Of a DNA stretch of 64,000 bases, positions 15,461 to 24,627 are shown one piece after another (position 1 is the stretch's first letter; each line of letters opens with the position of its first letter). A program made the translations under genes and the position numbers. This DNA is from an uncultured Burkholderiales bacterium (GTDB taxonomy: Bacteria > Pseudomonadota > Gammaproteobacteria > Burkholderiales > Burkholderiaceae_C): contig CAISMH010000003.1 of assembly GCA_903886485.1 (NCBI GenBank), positions 62,001 through 126,000 on the forward strand, written 5' to 3'. Under the pieces are notes generated by a model. It saw only the letters and a list, made by a program, of their open reading frames with translations, had not been told where the DNA came from and ran no database searches.

Positions 15461-17293
15461 TTATTTCGCCCACGTGTCCTTGAGCCCCGTGATCTTGTTA
15501 AACACCAACTGACCCCCCGCATGGTCCACGCGGTCGGTCACGAAGTAGCCGTGGCGTTCAAACTGAAAGTGCGCCCCAGCGCTCACGTGGGCCAAGGATG
15601 GCTCCACATACGCAGTCACCACCTTCAGGCTGTCGGGGTTGAGGGCGGCTAAAAAGTCTTTGCCGCCTGCGTCGGGTTGTGCGTCGGTGAACAAGCGGTC
15701 ATACAGGCGCACTTGCGCCTCTAGGCCGTCGTTCACGCCCACCCATGTGATGGCGGCGCTGGCCTTGACGGTGGCGCTGCCGGGCGTGCCGCTCTTGGTG
15801 TCGGGGATGACGGTGGCTTGCACTTCAGTGATGTTGCCCGACGCATCTTTGGTGCAGCCTGTGCATTCAATCACGTAGCCGCCTTTGAGGCGCACTTTGT
15901 TGCCGGGAAGCATTTGGCCATCCGCGCCTGGCCGGGGCGGATAAAGGCGTTTGTAGCCCTTGGGCGGTTCCTCTGAAAAGTCGTCACGCTCAATCCACAC
16001 CTCTTTGCCAATTTTGAAATGGCGCGTGGGCACTTCAACGCCCTCTTCGGTGTGCGGCAGTGCAGGTTGTGTGCAGGGCTCCAGGTGGCCCGCACCCATT
16101 ACCTCGTCCCAGTTGGTGAGCGCGAGTTTGACGGGGTCGAGCACGGCCATGGCGCGGTGTGCGGTGTTTTCTAGGCTTTCGCGCAAGCAGCCTTCGAGGG
16201 TGCTGTAGTCAATCCAGCTGTCGCTCTTGGTCACGCCAATGCGCTCGGCAAACAGTTGCAGGCTCTCGGGCGTGTAGCCACGGCGGCGCAGGCCGACGAT
16301 GGTGGGCATGCGGGGGTCGTCCCAGCCGCTGACTTTGCCCTCGTTCACCAGTTGCGCGAGTTTGCGTTTGCTGGTGATGACGTAGGTGAGGTTGAGGCGC
16401 GAGAACTCGTATTGCTTCGGGGCAGGTGCCGCCAGCAGACCGCACTCGCACAAGCGCTCCATCAGCCAGTCGTAGAACGGGCGTTGGTCTTCAAACTCCA
16501 GCGTGCAAATGCTGTGGGTGATTTGCTCCAGCGCGTCTTCGATGGGATGCGCAAAGGTGTACATCGGGTAGATGCACCATTTGTCGCCGGTGTTGTGGTG
16601 CGTGGCGCGGCGAATGCGGTAGATGGCGGGGTCGCGCAGATTGATGTTGGGCGAGGCCATGTCAATCTTGGCGCGCAGCACGGCGGCACCGTCGGCCAGC
16701 TTGCCATCGCGCATTTCGCGAAAGCGTGCGAGGTTTTCCGCAGCGCTGCGTGAACGGAAAGGGCTGTTGACGCCGGGCTTAGAAAAGTCGCCACGGTTGA
16801 CGCGCATTTCTTCTGGGGTTTGCTCATCCACGTAGGCATGGCCGGCTTCAATCAAGGCCTCGGCGGCGCGGTACATGAAGTCGAAGTAATCGCTGGCTTG
16901 GTAGGCTAGGTCGTTGCCGGGTTGGCGCCAATCAAAGCCCAGCCACTGCACCGCGTCGATGATGGCGTTGACGTATTCCGTGTCTTCTTTTTCGGGGTTG
17001 GTGTCGTCAAAGCGCAGGTGGCACACGCCGCCATAGTCACGCGCCAAACCGAAGTTGATGCAAATGCTTTTGGCATGGCCCACATGCAAGTAGCCGTTGG
17101 GCTCGGGTGGAAAACGGGTTCGAATCTTGGCGGGGTCTGGCGCACCTTTGGCGTGATGCGCTGCGTCACCGGGGCTGCCCGCCCAGCGACGGTTGGCATA
17201 AGTGCCTTGGGCCAAATCGTTCTCGATGATTTGGCGCAAAAAGTTGCTGGGCTTGTGGTCTTGTTCTGTCGCGGGGGTAGCGGGTTTCGTCAT
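15461..17293 (-). CDS. glnS: Glutaminyl-tRNA synthetase
   Basis: Class I aminoacyl-tRNA synthetase charging tRNA-Gln, 610 residues. The adenylate-binding HIGH motif appears as HVGHAKS within PPEPNGYLHVGHAKSI. The KMSKS-type loop is VITSKRKL. DPRMPTIVGLRRRGY and the C-terminal anticodon-binding beta-barrels are recognisable. A Gln enzyme rather than a Glu enzyme is supported by length and by LRFDDTNPEKED. It is transcribed alone and ends in a short gap next to the toxin locus. Confidence 0.95.
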   Translation of the reverse strand: MTKPATPATEQDHKPSNFLRQIIENDLAQGTYANRRWAGSPGDAAHHAKGAPDPAKIRTRFPPEPNGYLHVGHAKSICINFGLARDYGGVCHLRFDDTNPEKEDTEYVNAIIDAVQWLGFDWRQPGNDLAYQASDYFDFMYRAAEALIEAGHAYVDEQTPEEMRVNRGDFSKPGVNSPFRSRSAAENLARFREMRDGKLADGAAVLRAKIDMASPNINLRDPAIYRIRRATHHNTGDKWCIYPMYTFAHPIEDALEQITHSICTLEFEDQRPFYDWLMERLCECGLLAAPAPKQYEFSRLNLTYVITSKRKLAQLVNEGKVSGWDDPRMPTIVGLRRRGYTPESLQLFAERIGVTKSDSWIDYSTLEGCLRESLENTAHRAMAVLDPVKLALTNWDEVMGAGHLEPCTQPALPHTEEGVEVPTRHFKIGKEVWIERDDFSEEPPKGYKRLYPPRPGADGQMLPGNKVRLKGGYVIECTGCTKDASGNITEVQATVIPDTKSGTPGSATVKASAAITWVGVNDGLEAQVRLYDRLFTDAQPDAGGKDFLAALNPDSLKVVTAYVEPSLAHVSAGAHFQFERHGYFVTDRVDHAGGQLVFNKITGLKDTWAK

Positions 17294-17320
17294 CCTGTGA
17301 TTTTAGGCGGGCGAGTTGCA

Positions 17321-18031
17321 CTAAACCACTCGACCATCCACCACTTGGATCGTTTTATCGCAACGTGCGGCCAATTCGGGGTTGTGGGTCACAAACAAAA
17401 CCGTGGTGCCTTGTTCGCGGCTGACGCGACGCAGCAGGTCAAACACCGCATCAGCGCTTTTGCTGTCTAAGTTGCCTGTGGGCTCATCGGCCAGCAGCAG
17501 GGCTGGGTTCATGGCCAGTGCGCGGGCCACGGCCACGCGTTGTTGTTGGCCACCCGACATGCTGCCTGAGGGTTGGTGGGCGAAGGCGCTCAGGCCCACG
17601 TTGTCCAGCAGTTCGGCAGCGCGTGCTTCGATGCTGGCGTTGGAAAAACCTGCTGCGCCCAGCATGGGCATCATCACGTTCTCCAGCGCGGTGAAGGCGT
17701 TGAGCAAATGGTGGTGTTGAAACACAAAACCAATCGCGTGGCCGCGCAAGCGGGTGAGGGCGTGGTCGCCCAGCCCCGTGGTCTCCTCTGTGCCAATGGC
17801 CAGTTGGCCATGTGTCGGTCGGTCCAGCAAACCGATGATGTTGAGCAAGGTGCTTTTGCCTGAGCCCGACGGCCCCATCACCGCACAAAATTCACCGCGC
17901 GCCAGACTGAAGTTGATGTGGTGCAAGATTTCAATTTCATTGGGCTGACCCACATTGAACGACTTGCAAACATCTTGCAGTTGCACCACCCGTGGCGCGT
18001 CAGAGCGGCGGGCGTTATCCACGGATGGCAC
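17321..18031 (-). CDS. ABC transporter ATP-binding protein (LolD/MacB-like)
   Basis: A 236-residue ATPase with Walker [10 protein letters not shown], signature [17 protein letters not shown], Walker [13 protein letters not shown] and a switch His (FVTHNPELA). This sequence type energises MacB/FtsX-type permeases. It overlaps the permease gene by 17 bases and is the last gene of the three-gene exporter operon. Confidence 0.88.
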   Translation of the reverse strand: MPSVDNARRSDAPRVVQLQDVCKSFNVGQPNEIEILHHINFSLARGEFCAVMGPSGSGKSTLLNIIGLLDRPTHGQLAIGTEETTGLGDHALTRLRGHAIGFVFQHHHLLNAFTALENVMMPMLGAAGFSNASIEARAAELLDNVGLSAFAHQPSGSMSGGQQQRVAVARALAMNPALLLADEPTGNLDSKSADAVFDLLRRVSREQGTTVLFVTHNPELAARCDKTIQVVDGRVV

Positions 18032-19283
18032 TCACAGGGTCCAGCCGCGCTGCACGCATGGCGGGGGCAAACGAGGCCATCAGGCCGGTGACTGTGGCCA
18101 ACATCAAGGCCATGGCGAACATCAGGGGCTCGAAGCTCACGGCAAACATCACCGTGCCGTCTGGGTTGCGTTGCGCTTGTTGCCAGACGAACAAACCTAG
18201 AGAGCCCAACAACGAGCCCGCCAAGGCGCCCCCAAAGCCGAGTAACCCGCCTTGCAACAAAAAGATGCGCAAGACTTGTTCCCGCGTGATGCCCATGGCC
18301 CGCAAGATGCCAATCTCGCGTGATTTTTGAACCACCGACACCACCAACACGCTGGCAATCCCAAACGCCACCGACAGACCGACAAACACGCGAATGGCGG
18401 TGTTCGCCGTGGTCTGCGCGCTGATGGCTGCGAAAAATTGTTCGTTGGTTTTGATCCAACTGTCGGCCTCCACCCCTGTGAGTTGGGTGATGCGCCGCGC
18501 CACCAACTCGGCGCCATACACATCGTGCACCGTCACATCCAGCGCCGACACGCCGCCTTGCAAGCCCAGCAAACTTTGTGCAGAGCGCAAAGCCATCACG
18601 GTGGTGCGGGCGTTAGCCCCTTTGTTACCCAAATCAAAAATGCCAGTGATGGTCAGGGTGTTGGAGTTGCCGTTGGCCGCGGTGATACGCAGCTTGTCGC
18701 CCACGGACACGCCCAAGTCATTGGCCAGTTCGGTGCCAATCAAGATGTCGCTGATGGTGACGCGCGCGGTGCCGCGCACGATTTTTTCAGGCATGGGCAC
18801 GATGCGAAAGTACAACTCTGGGTCAATCCCCACGACCGTGATGGCTCGGCTGGCGTCTCCACGCACCACCAAAGCCGAGCCATTGGCCGCAGGCGACACC
18901 ACGTTGACCTCGGGCAGTGCGCGAATCTGTGCGGCCACGCTTTGCCATTGGTCAATGCTTTTGAGGCGTTGCAGCGGTGGCTGCACGATGCTGCCCTCGA
19001 CCACCTGTGCGTCGGCGCCGCGCAACGCACGGGTGACCTCCTTGGGGGGCAGCAATTGGATGTGGGCTTGGCCAGTCAACACACGTTTGACGAAGTTGCT
19101 TTGCAGACCACTGAGCAGGGCCGACATGAAGACGATCACGCCTACACCAATCGCCACACCACCAATGATGAATAGGGTCTGAACGCGACCTTCGCGCAAA
19201 AACCGCAGCGCCACCAACCACTCAAACGGCATCCATCGCGATAACTGTGGGACGGAGGGAGGGGTGCGTGTGTCAGCGTTCAT
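18015..19283 (-). CDS. ABC transporter permease, FtsX/MacB type
   Basis: A 422-residue inner-membrane protein: an N-terminal membrane segment ([20 protein letters not shown]), a periplasmic MacB-like core of about 210 residues, then three C-terminal membrane segments including the FtsX domain. Unlike MacB, it has no fused ATPase; the separate downstream gene supplies it. Such systems export or extract molecules mechanically rather than through a channel. The start ATG overlaps the adaptor gene's TGA (ATGA), which fixes the start at 19283. Confidence 0.87.
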   Translation of the reverse strand: MNADTRTPPSVPQLSRWMPFEWLVALRFLREGRVQTLFIIGGVAIGVGVIVFMSALLSGLQSNFVKRVLTGQAHIQLLPPKEVTRALRGADAQVVEGSIVQPPLQRLKSIDQWQSVAAQIRALPEVNVVSPAANGSALVVRGDASRAITVVGIDPELYFRIVPMPEKIVRGTARVTISDILIGTELANDLGVSVGDKLRITAANGNSNTLTITGIFDLGNKGANARTTVMALRSAQSLLGLQGGVSALDVTVHDVYGAELVARRITQLTGVEADSWIKTNEQFFAAISAQTTANTAIRVFVGLSVAFGIASVLVVSVVQKSREIGILRAMGITREQVLRIFLLQGGLLGFGGALAGSLLGSLGLFVWQQAQRNPDGTVMFAVSFEPLMFAMALMLATVTGLMASFAPAMRAARLDPVSAIRG

Positions 19284-20512
19284 TTCGCCACAAGTTGGGA
19301 GACGGGCCGCACGCGGGCCTTGTCGTTCACGGGCAGGCTGGCAATGGCCAGAACTTGGTCGCCCACAGTCAAGCCTTCCAGCACTTCGCACAGGCCTTGG
19401 CTGCGCAGTCCTAGGCGCACAGCTGTGCGCTCCGTTTTGCCGTTCACCACTTTGAGCACCCAAGGCTCGGGGCTGTCTAAGTCGTGCACGGCCTCGGTGG
19501 GCACCAGCACCGCTTGGCTGCGTTTGGCCACTTCGATGTCCACTGACACCGTCATGTCTTGTCGCAAGTAAGCAGGGGGTTGGGGAATGCGCAGCTTCAC
19601 AGCGACAGAGCCGCGTTGGGCATCCACCCCTGGGTTGATGTACATCACTTCGGCGGCGAAGCGTTGGTCCGGATAAGCATCGGTGGAGACCCATGCGGTT
19701 TGGCCCATCTTGAGCAAGTTCAAATGCTTCTCGTCAATCTGCACCACCAACTGGGTCTCGCCTTCGGGCGACAGCACCATCAGCACCTTGCCCGCTTGCA
19801 CGGCATCGCCCGGCTCGACATTGCGGGCAATCAGCGTGCCAGCCACTGGGGCCAGCACTTGGCTGTAGCGCAGTTTGGCCCGGGCCAGCTCGGCACCGGC
19901 TTGCGCTTGGGACAAGGCCGACTCCGCCACCGCCATGTCACTGCCTCCCGCGCGAGCGCTGTGGAGTTGTTGCTGGGTGATGTTGAGTTGCGAGCGCATC
20001 ACCTGTTCGGCACGGATGGCTTCGTCCAAGGCGGCTTGCCCGATGAAGCCTTTTTCGAACAGTTCTTGTGTGCGTTTCAAGGTCCGCGTGGCCGCTACTT
20101 GGTTGACTTGGGCTTGGGCCACGGCTTGCTCGGCCAGCGGGGCTTGTACTTCGCGTAACTGGCGCAGTTTGGCCTGTGCTTGCGTCACCGCCAACTCAGC
20201 TTGGCGCGCGCTGGCCAGCAACTCGGCATCATCAAGCGCAATCAACGGTTGTCCGGCAGTCACGGTTTGGCCTTCGCTCACAGGCACGGCTTTGACGGTT
20301 CCCGTGATCTGCACACCCAGATCCACACGGTGCGGGCTTTCGATGTGCCCGCTGGCGACCACGGTTTGCACAAAATCGCGCTGCACCACCAAGGCAACGG
20401 GTGTTTTCGGCCCTAGCCAAAGATTCAACCCTAGCCAGAGTGCCAGGCCGAGAACGACGCAAGCGATGAGGATTTGGGTGCGGTAAGCACGGAGGTTTTG
20501 GAGTCGTGACAT
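19280..20512 (-). CDS. MacA/HlyD-type periplasmic membrane-fusion protein
   Basis: A 410-residue efflux adaptor. One N-terminal membrane anchor (ILIACVVLGLALWLGLNLWL) precedes a biotinyl-lipoyl half-motif, a long alpha-helical hairpin and beta-barrel domains (VEPGDAVQAGKVLMVLSPEGETQLVVQID). It bridges the permease to an outer-membrane channel, which is not encoded here. Start MSRLQNLRAYR is chosen; an alternative ATG lies four codons upstream. It heads the operon with the permease and ATPase. The substrate is unknown; a macrolide or peptide is possible by MacAB analogy only. Confidence 0.85.
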   Translation of the reverse strand: MSRLQNLRAYRTQILIACVVLGLALWLGLNLWLGPKTPVALVVQRDFVQTVVASGHIESPHRVDLGVQITGTVKAVPVSEGQTVTAGQPLIALDDAELLASARQAELAVTQAQAKLRQLREVQAPLAEQAVAQAQVNQVAATRTLKRTQELFEKGFIGQAALDEAIRAEQVMRSQLNITQQQLHSARAGGSDMAVAESALSQAQAGAELARAKLRYSQVLAPVAGTLIARNVEPGDAVQAGKVLMVLSPEGETQLVVQIDEKHLNLLKMGQTAWVSTDAYPDQRFAAEVMYINPGVDAQRGSVAVKLRIPQPPAYLRQDMTVSVDIEVAKRSQAVLVPTEAVHDLDSPEPWVLKVVNGKTERTAVRLGLRSQGLCEVLEGLTVGDQVLAIASLPVNDKARVRPVSQLVAK

Positions 20513-20557
20513 AACAAAGTCCATGATACGCCCGCCATCACACGCTACATTCGACGC

Positions 20558-22030
20558 ATGAATTACAAACACGCCTTGGGTCGTTCGGAGTTGTCGTGGA
20601 TTGCGGGCCAAGCCATGACGGAGCGTGGCTTAGAGCCTGAGTTTTCGATGGCCGCTTTGCAAGAGTTGCGTGCCATCACGCACGCAGGTCAAGACCCAGA
20701 CCCACGTGTGGTGGACATGACCGACTGGTTGTGGTGCTCCATTGACAACGATGACTCGCGCGACTTGGACCAACTCACCGTGGCACAAAAGCAAGCCGAT
20801 GGACACACCAAGGTGTATGTCGCGGTGGCCGATGTGGATGTGCTGGTCCCCAAAGGCTCGGCCTTGGATGCGCACGCCAAACACAACACCACCTCGGTCT
20901 ACACCTCGACGCGCATCTTCCCCATGCTGCCGGAGCGTTTGTGTACCGACCTCACCTCGCTCAACCCGGATCAAGAACGCTTGGCCGTGGTGGTGGAGAT
21001 GTGGATCAATGCCCATGCAGAAGTCACGCACAGCCAACTGTACCGAGCCAAGGTTCACAACAAAGCCAAGTTAGCCTACGACGCTGTTTCCGATTGGATC
21101 GAGGGCGACGCTGTGCTGCCTGAGCCTGCGCAACGCGTCTTAGGCATGGATGAACAGCTGCGCTTGCAAGACGCGGTCGCTCAGAGTTTGCGCACACGCA
21201 GGCATGCACAGGGCTCGTTGGAGTTTGAAACTTTGCAGCCCCACGCTGTGTTTGACGGCGAGCGTGTGGTGGCGATTCGCCAACAAGTGCAAAACCGCGC
21301 GCGCCAATTGATTGAAGAATTCATGATCGCGGCCAACACATGCACCGCCCAATTTTTGGCTGACCATGGCCATGCTTCCTTGCGTCGCGTGGTGCGCTCG
21401 CCAGAGCGTTGGCAGCGCATCGTGGCAGTCGCTGCGACGTATGACGAACACTTGCCCGCAGAGCCTGATTCGCGCGCGTTGGAGGCCTTCTTGGCCAAGC
21501 GCCGCAAAGTCGACCCCGTGCGTTTTCCTGATTTGTCTTTGGTCATCGTCAAGCTGATGGGCTCGGGCGAGTACGTGGTGGAGTACCGCAACAGCGAAGC
21601 CATCGGACACTTTGGCTTGTCCGTGCGTGACTACACCCACTCCACCGCACCCAACCGCCGTTACCCCGACTTGGTGACGCAGCGCATGCTCAAGAGCGTC
21701 TTGATGGCGGAACCTGCGCCCTACAGCAGCGCCGAACTAGAAGCCCTGGCCTTGCATTGCACCCAGCAAGAAGACGCGGCTCGCAAAGTCGAGCGACGCA
21801 TGCGCAAGTCAGAGTCCGCCTTGATGCTCGCGGGCCATATTGGACATGTGTTTGAAGCGGTGGTGACCGGTAAAACGCCGTCTGGCACATGGGTGCGCGT
21901 GTTTTCACCGCCCGTCGAAGGCATGCTCACGTCTTACACCTCCGACCATGAGGTGGGCGAGTTCTTGCGCGTGAAATTGACACACACCAATGTGGAGCGA
22001 GGCTTCATTGACTTTGCGGCGGTGCATTGA
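20558..22030 (+). CDS. RNB-domain exoribonuclease (RNase II/R family), short form
   Basis: A 490-residue hydrolytic 3'-5' exoribonuclease. The catalytic Asp cluster is in [12 protein letters not shown] (about residues 62-72). [22 protein letters not shown] and the C-terminal S1-like segment are typical of the family. The N-terminal cold-shock domains of RNase II and RNase R are missing or replaced by about 50 residues, so this is a compact form. It is divergent from the exporter adaptor gene by 45 bases. Confidence 0.87.
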   Translation: MNYKHALGRSELSWIAGQAMTERGLEPEFSMAALQELRAITHAGQDPDPRVVDMTDWLWCSIDNDDSRDLDQLTVAQKQADGHTKVYVAVADVDVLVPKGSALDAHAKHNTTSVYTSTRIFPMLPERLCTDLTSLNPDQERLAVVVEMWINAHAEVTHSQLYRAKVHNKAKLAYDAVSDWIEGDAVLPEPAQRVLGMDEQLRLQDAVAQSLRTRRHAQGSLEFETLQPHAVFDGERVVAIRQQVQNRARQLIEEFMIAANTCTAQFLADHGHASLRRVVRSPERWQRIVAVAATYDEHLPAEPDSRALEAFLAKRRKVDPVRFPDLSLVIVKLMGSGEYVVEYRNSEAIGHFGLSVRDYTHSTAPNRRYPDLVTQRMLKSVLMAEPAPYSSAELEALALHCTQQEDAARKVERRMRKSESALMLAGHIGHVFEAVVTGKTPSGTWVRVFSPPVEGMLTSYTSDHEVGEFLRVKLTHTNVERGFIDFAAVH

Positions 22031-22088
22031 TTGCAACAGGGAATCCTCGCTAGGGTTGGCGATAATCTGCCCCAGTTTTAGGAGTTGT

Positions 22089-22946
22089 ATGGATATCGTT
22101 TTGTTGCTCAAAGCCGCCGTCATGGGCGTGGTCGAAGGGTTGACCGAGTTTTTGCCTATTTCATCGACGGGGCATCTCATCTTGGCGGGTTGGTGGCTTG
22201 GTTTTCATGACGAAAAAGCCAAGGTGTTCGAGATCGCCATTCAGACCGGCGCCATCTTTGCCGTCATTCTTGTGTATTGGCAAAAGATTGTCGGCACGTT
22301 GGGGGCTTTGCCCACGCAGGTGGAGGCACGCCGTTTCGCGTTGAATGTGTTCATCGCCTTTGTGCCTGCGGTGGTGTTGGGCTTGTTGTTTGGCAAGTTG
22401 ATCAAAGCGCATTTGTTCACGCCTACCGTGGTGGCCAGCACCTTTATCGTGGGGGGCTTCATCATCTTGTGGGCCGAGGGCTGGGGCCGTGCCAAGCCTG
22501 AGGGCGAGGAAGAGCCAGTGGTTGAGCCAGCGCGCATTGAAACGGTGGAGGCCATGTCACCACGCGACGCCTTGAAGGTGGGCTTGGTGCAGTGCCTTGC
22601 CATGATTCCCGGCACCAGCCGCAGCGGTGCCACCATCATTGGGGGCATGTTGCTGGGCTTGTCGCGCAAGGCGGCGACCGACTTTTCGTTTTACTTGGCC
22701 ATTCCCACACTGATTGGCGCGGGTGCCTACAGTTTGTACAAAGAGCGCGCGTTGCTCAGCATGGCTGATGCGCCTGTGTTTGCTGTGGGCTTGGTGTTGT
22801 CGTTCATCAGCGCATGGGTGTGTGTGCGTTGGTTGTTGCGCTACATCGCCACGCACAGCTTTGTGCCGTTTGCTTGGTATCGCATTGTGTTTGGCATCGT
22901 GGTGTTGGCCACCGCGTGGACCGGCTCGGTGACTTGGGCCGCTTAA
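22089..22946 (+). CDS. uppP: Undecaprenyl-diphosphatase (bacitracin resistance protein)
   Basis: A 285-residue integral membrane enzyme that recycles the cell-wall lipid carrier by dephosphorylating undecaprenyl diphosphate. The conserved motifs [15 protein letters not shown] and [10 protein letters not shown] are intact, with about eight membrane segments. An acidic loop ([14 protein letters not shown]) lies between segments. The start is set by GGAGTTGT just before ATG at 22089. An upstream in-frame ATG would put an unrelated 33-residue extension on it. Confidence 0.95.
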   Translation: MDIVLLLKAAVMGVVEGLTEFLPISSTGHLILAGWWLGFHDEKAKVFEIAIQTGAIFAVILVYWQKIVGTLGALPTQVEARRFALNVFIAFVPAVVLGLLFGKLIKAHLFTPTVVASTFIVGGFIILWAEGWGRAKPEGEEEPVVEPARIETVEAMSPRDALKVGLVQCLAMIPGTSRSGATIIGGMLLGLSRKAATDFSFYLAIPTLIGAGAYSLYKERALLSMADAPVFAVGLVLSFISAWVCVRWLLRYIATHSFVPFAWYRIVFGIVVLATAWTGSVTWAA

Positions 22947-22978
22947 GACAAGCTAAGCAGGTGAGCACAGACTCAAAC

Positions 22979-23794
22979 TCACACCATCAGGTTGAGCAAC
23001 GCCGTCTCAACAGCCGCTGCTGCCACCAACGGGTGCTCCATCGGAAACAGATGCGTGCCATCAATTTTCATCACACGGCCTTGCGTGACACGGCGGCTGA
23101 AATCTAGGCCCACTTGTTTCAACTCACGCGATTGCAAGCCGCCTATCAGGGCGGCTTTGCATTGGAGGGGGTGGCGTTTGAAATAGCTCTCCAAGTGATC
23201 GGGCAAGCCGTTGTAGATGGCGCTTTCAATGTCGCGGTCAAAGCTCAGGACGCGACGCGTGCCTTGCGCGGTGTGTTCGTCGTGCGTGCCGTGTTTGACA
23301 TAGTCTTGCAACACCTGTGGGTGCCATTTGGCAAATACTTTTTTGTGTTGAAAGTGGGCCAGCACATCGGCTTCGCTGGCCCAAGTGGTGCGGCGTTTGC
23401 GACTGACGGCGGCGGGTGAAAACACCTCGGCCCCCGGCACGCGCTTGCCCACTTTGAGCAGTTTGGCTTTCCAGCCGCCCAGCATGGGTGAGTCCAGCAG
23501 CACGACGCCGCGCACCAGCTCGGGGTGCTTGGCGGCCACCATCATGCTGAGAATGCCGCCTAAGGAATGGCCCACCAAAAACACAGGGCCGTCTGCGGTG
23601 AAGGGCGTGGCGAAGTCGGTGAGTTGTTGCACCAAGTGCGGCCAGTTGTTGGTGACGGGGTAGCGTGGGTCGTGCCCAAATTTGTCCACCGCTTCCACAC
23701 GAAAACCGCGCGCACGAAGGGCGTCCAGCATGACGCGGTAGGCGCACGCGGGAAAACTGTTGCCGTGTGAAAAAACAAGGAGCGGTTGAGACAT
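22979..23794 (-). CDS. Alpha/beta-fold hydrolase
   Basis: A 271-residue soluble hydrolase. The nucleophile elbow GHSLGG contains the catalytic Ser, the oxyanion-side motif is FSHGNSFPA, and the C-terminal DGTHLFPMEHP carries the catalytic His. The substrate is unknown. The start MSQPLLVFSHG is 5 bases downstream of the Anbu gene's stop, indicating co-transcription with mutS and the protease. An in-frame upstream start would overlap the Anbu gene and is unlikely. Confidence 0.82.
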   Translation of the reverse strand: MSQPLLVFSHGNSFPACAYRVMLDALRARGFRVEAVDKFGHDPRYPVTNNWPHLVQQLTDFATPFTADGPVFLVGHSLGGILSMMVAAKHPELVRGVVLLDSPMLGGWKAKLLKVGKRVPGAEVFSPAAVSRKRRTTWASEADVLAHFQHKKVFAKWHPQVLQDYVKHGTHDEHTAQGTRRVLSFDRDIESAIYNGLPDHLESYFKRHPLQCKAALIGGLQSRELKQVGLDFSRRVTQGRVMKIDGTHLFPMEHPLVAAAAVETALLNLMV

Positions 23795-23799
23795 GCCGT

Positions 23800-24627
23800 T
23801 CAAATGAGTTTTTCGTCTGGGGTTTGAATCTTCTTCAGGGCTTGCACGCGCTGCGCCGGTTGCAACAGGGGCGTGGCGGTGGCTTCGCCGTTCCACACGG
23901 GGTCGTCAATGCCGTCAAACACCTCGCGCAGCTTCACGCCCCAGGTGTTGTGCATCATCTGGAAGTAGGGGTTGTGTTCGTCGATGCACACCACTTTGTC
24001 GCTTTGAAACTTGTCGGCTTCGTAGACCACCATGTCGAGCGGCAGGCCCACCGACAGGTTCGATTTGAGGGTGGAGTCCATGGACACCAGTGCGCACTTG
24101 GCCGCTTCGTCCAGCGGGGTGTCGGGTTGCAGCACGCGGTCGAGCACGGGCTTGCCGTATTTGGATTCGCCAATTTGGAAGTAAGGCGTTTCTGCCGTGG
24201 CTTCAATGAAGTTGCCGGGTGAGTACACCTGAAACAAACGCATGCCTTCGCCTGCAATTTGTCCACCAAAGATGAGCGACACATTGAAGTCCACGCCCGA
24301 GGCTTTGAGGGCCGCTGCATCGCGCTCGTGCACACGACGAATCGCTGCGCCCAACACGCGCACGGCATCAAACATGCTCTTGGCGTTCCAGATGGTGATG
24401 GGCTCGCTTTCGGGCGTGTCTTTGAGTTGCTCGACTTGCAAAATTTCGCGCACCGATTGCGAGATGGACAAATTGCCCGCCGACAACAACACCATGAAGC
24501 GGTCGCCCGGCTTTTCGTACACGATCATTTTGCGGAAGGTGCTGATTTGGTCGAGGCCCGCATTGGTGCGCGAGTCAGACAAGAACACGAGGCCCGCTTT
24601 GAGCTTGATACCGACGCAATAAGTCAT
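23800..24627 (-). CDS. Anbu, bacterial proteasome-like (beta-subunit-type) protease
   Basis: A 275-residue Ntn-hydrolase of the ancestral-beta-subunit (Anbu/BPH) family. After removal of Met the N-terminus is Thr ([29 protein letters not shown]), the expected nucleophile. SDSRTNAG and LGAAI are family hallmarks. Anbu forms ring or helical assemblies of uncertain substrate. Its usual neighbours (alpha-E, ATP-grasp and transglutaminase genes) are absent here. Instead its ATG overlaps the TGA of mutS (ATGA), so it is translationally coupled to mutS. Confidence 0.87.
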   Translation of the reverse strand: MTYCVGIKLKAGLVFLSDSRTNAGLDQISTFRKMIVYEKPGDRFMVLLSAGNLSISQSVREILQVEQLKDTPESEPITIWNAKSMFDAVRVLGAAIRRVHERDAAALKASGVDFNVSLIFGGQIAGEGMRLFQVYSPGNFIEATAETPYFQIGESKYGKPVLDRVLQPDTPLDEAAKCALVSMDSTLKSNLSVGLPLDMVVYEADKFQSDKVVCIDEHNPYFQMMHNTWGVKLREVFDGIDDPVWNGEATATPLLQPAQRVQALKKIQTPDEKLI

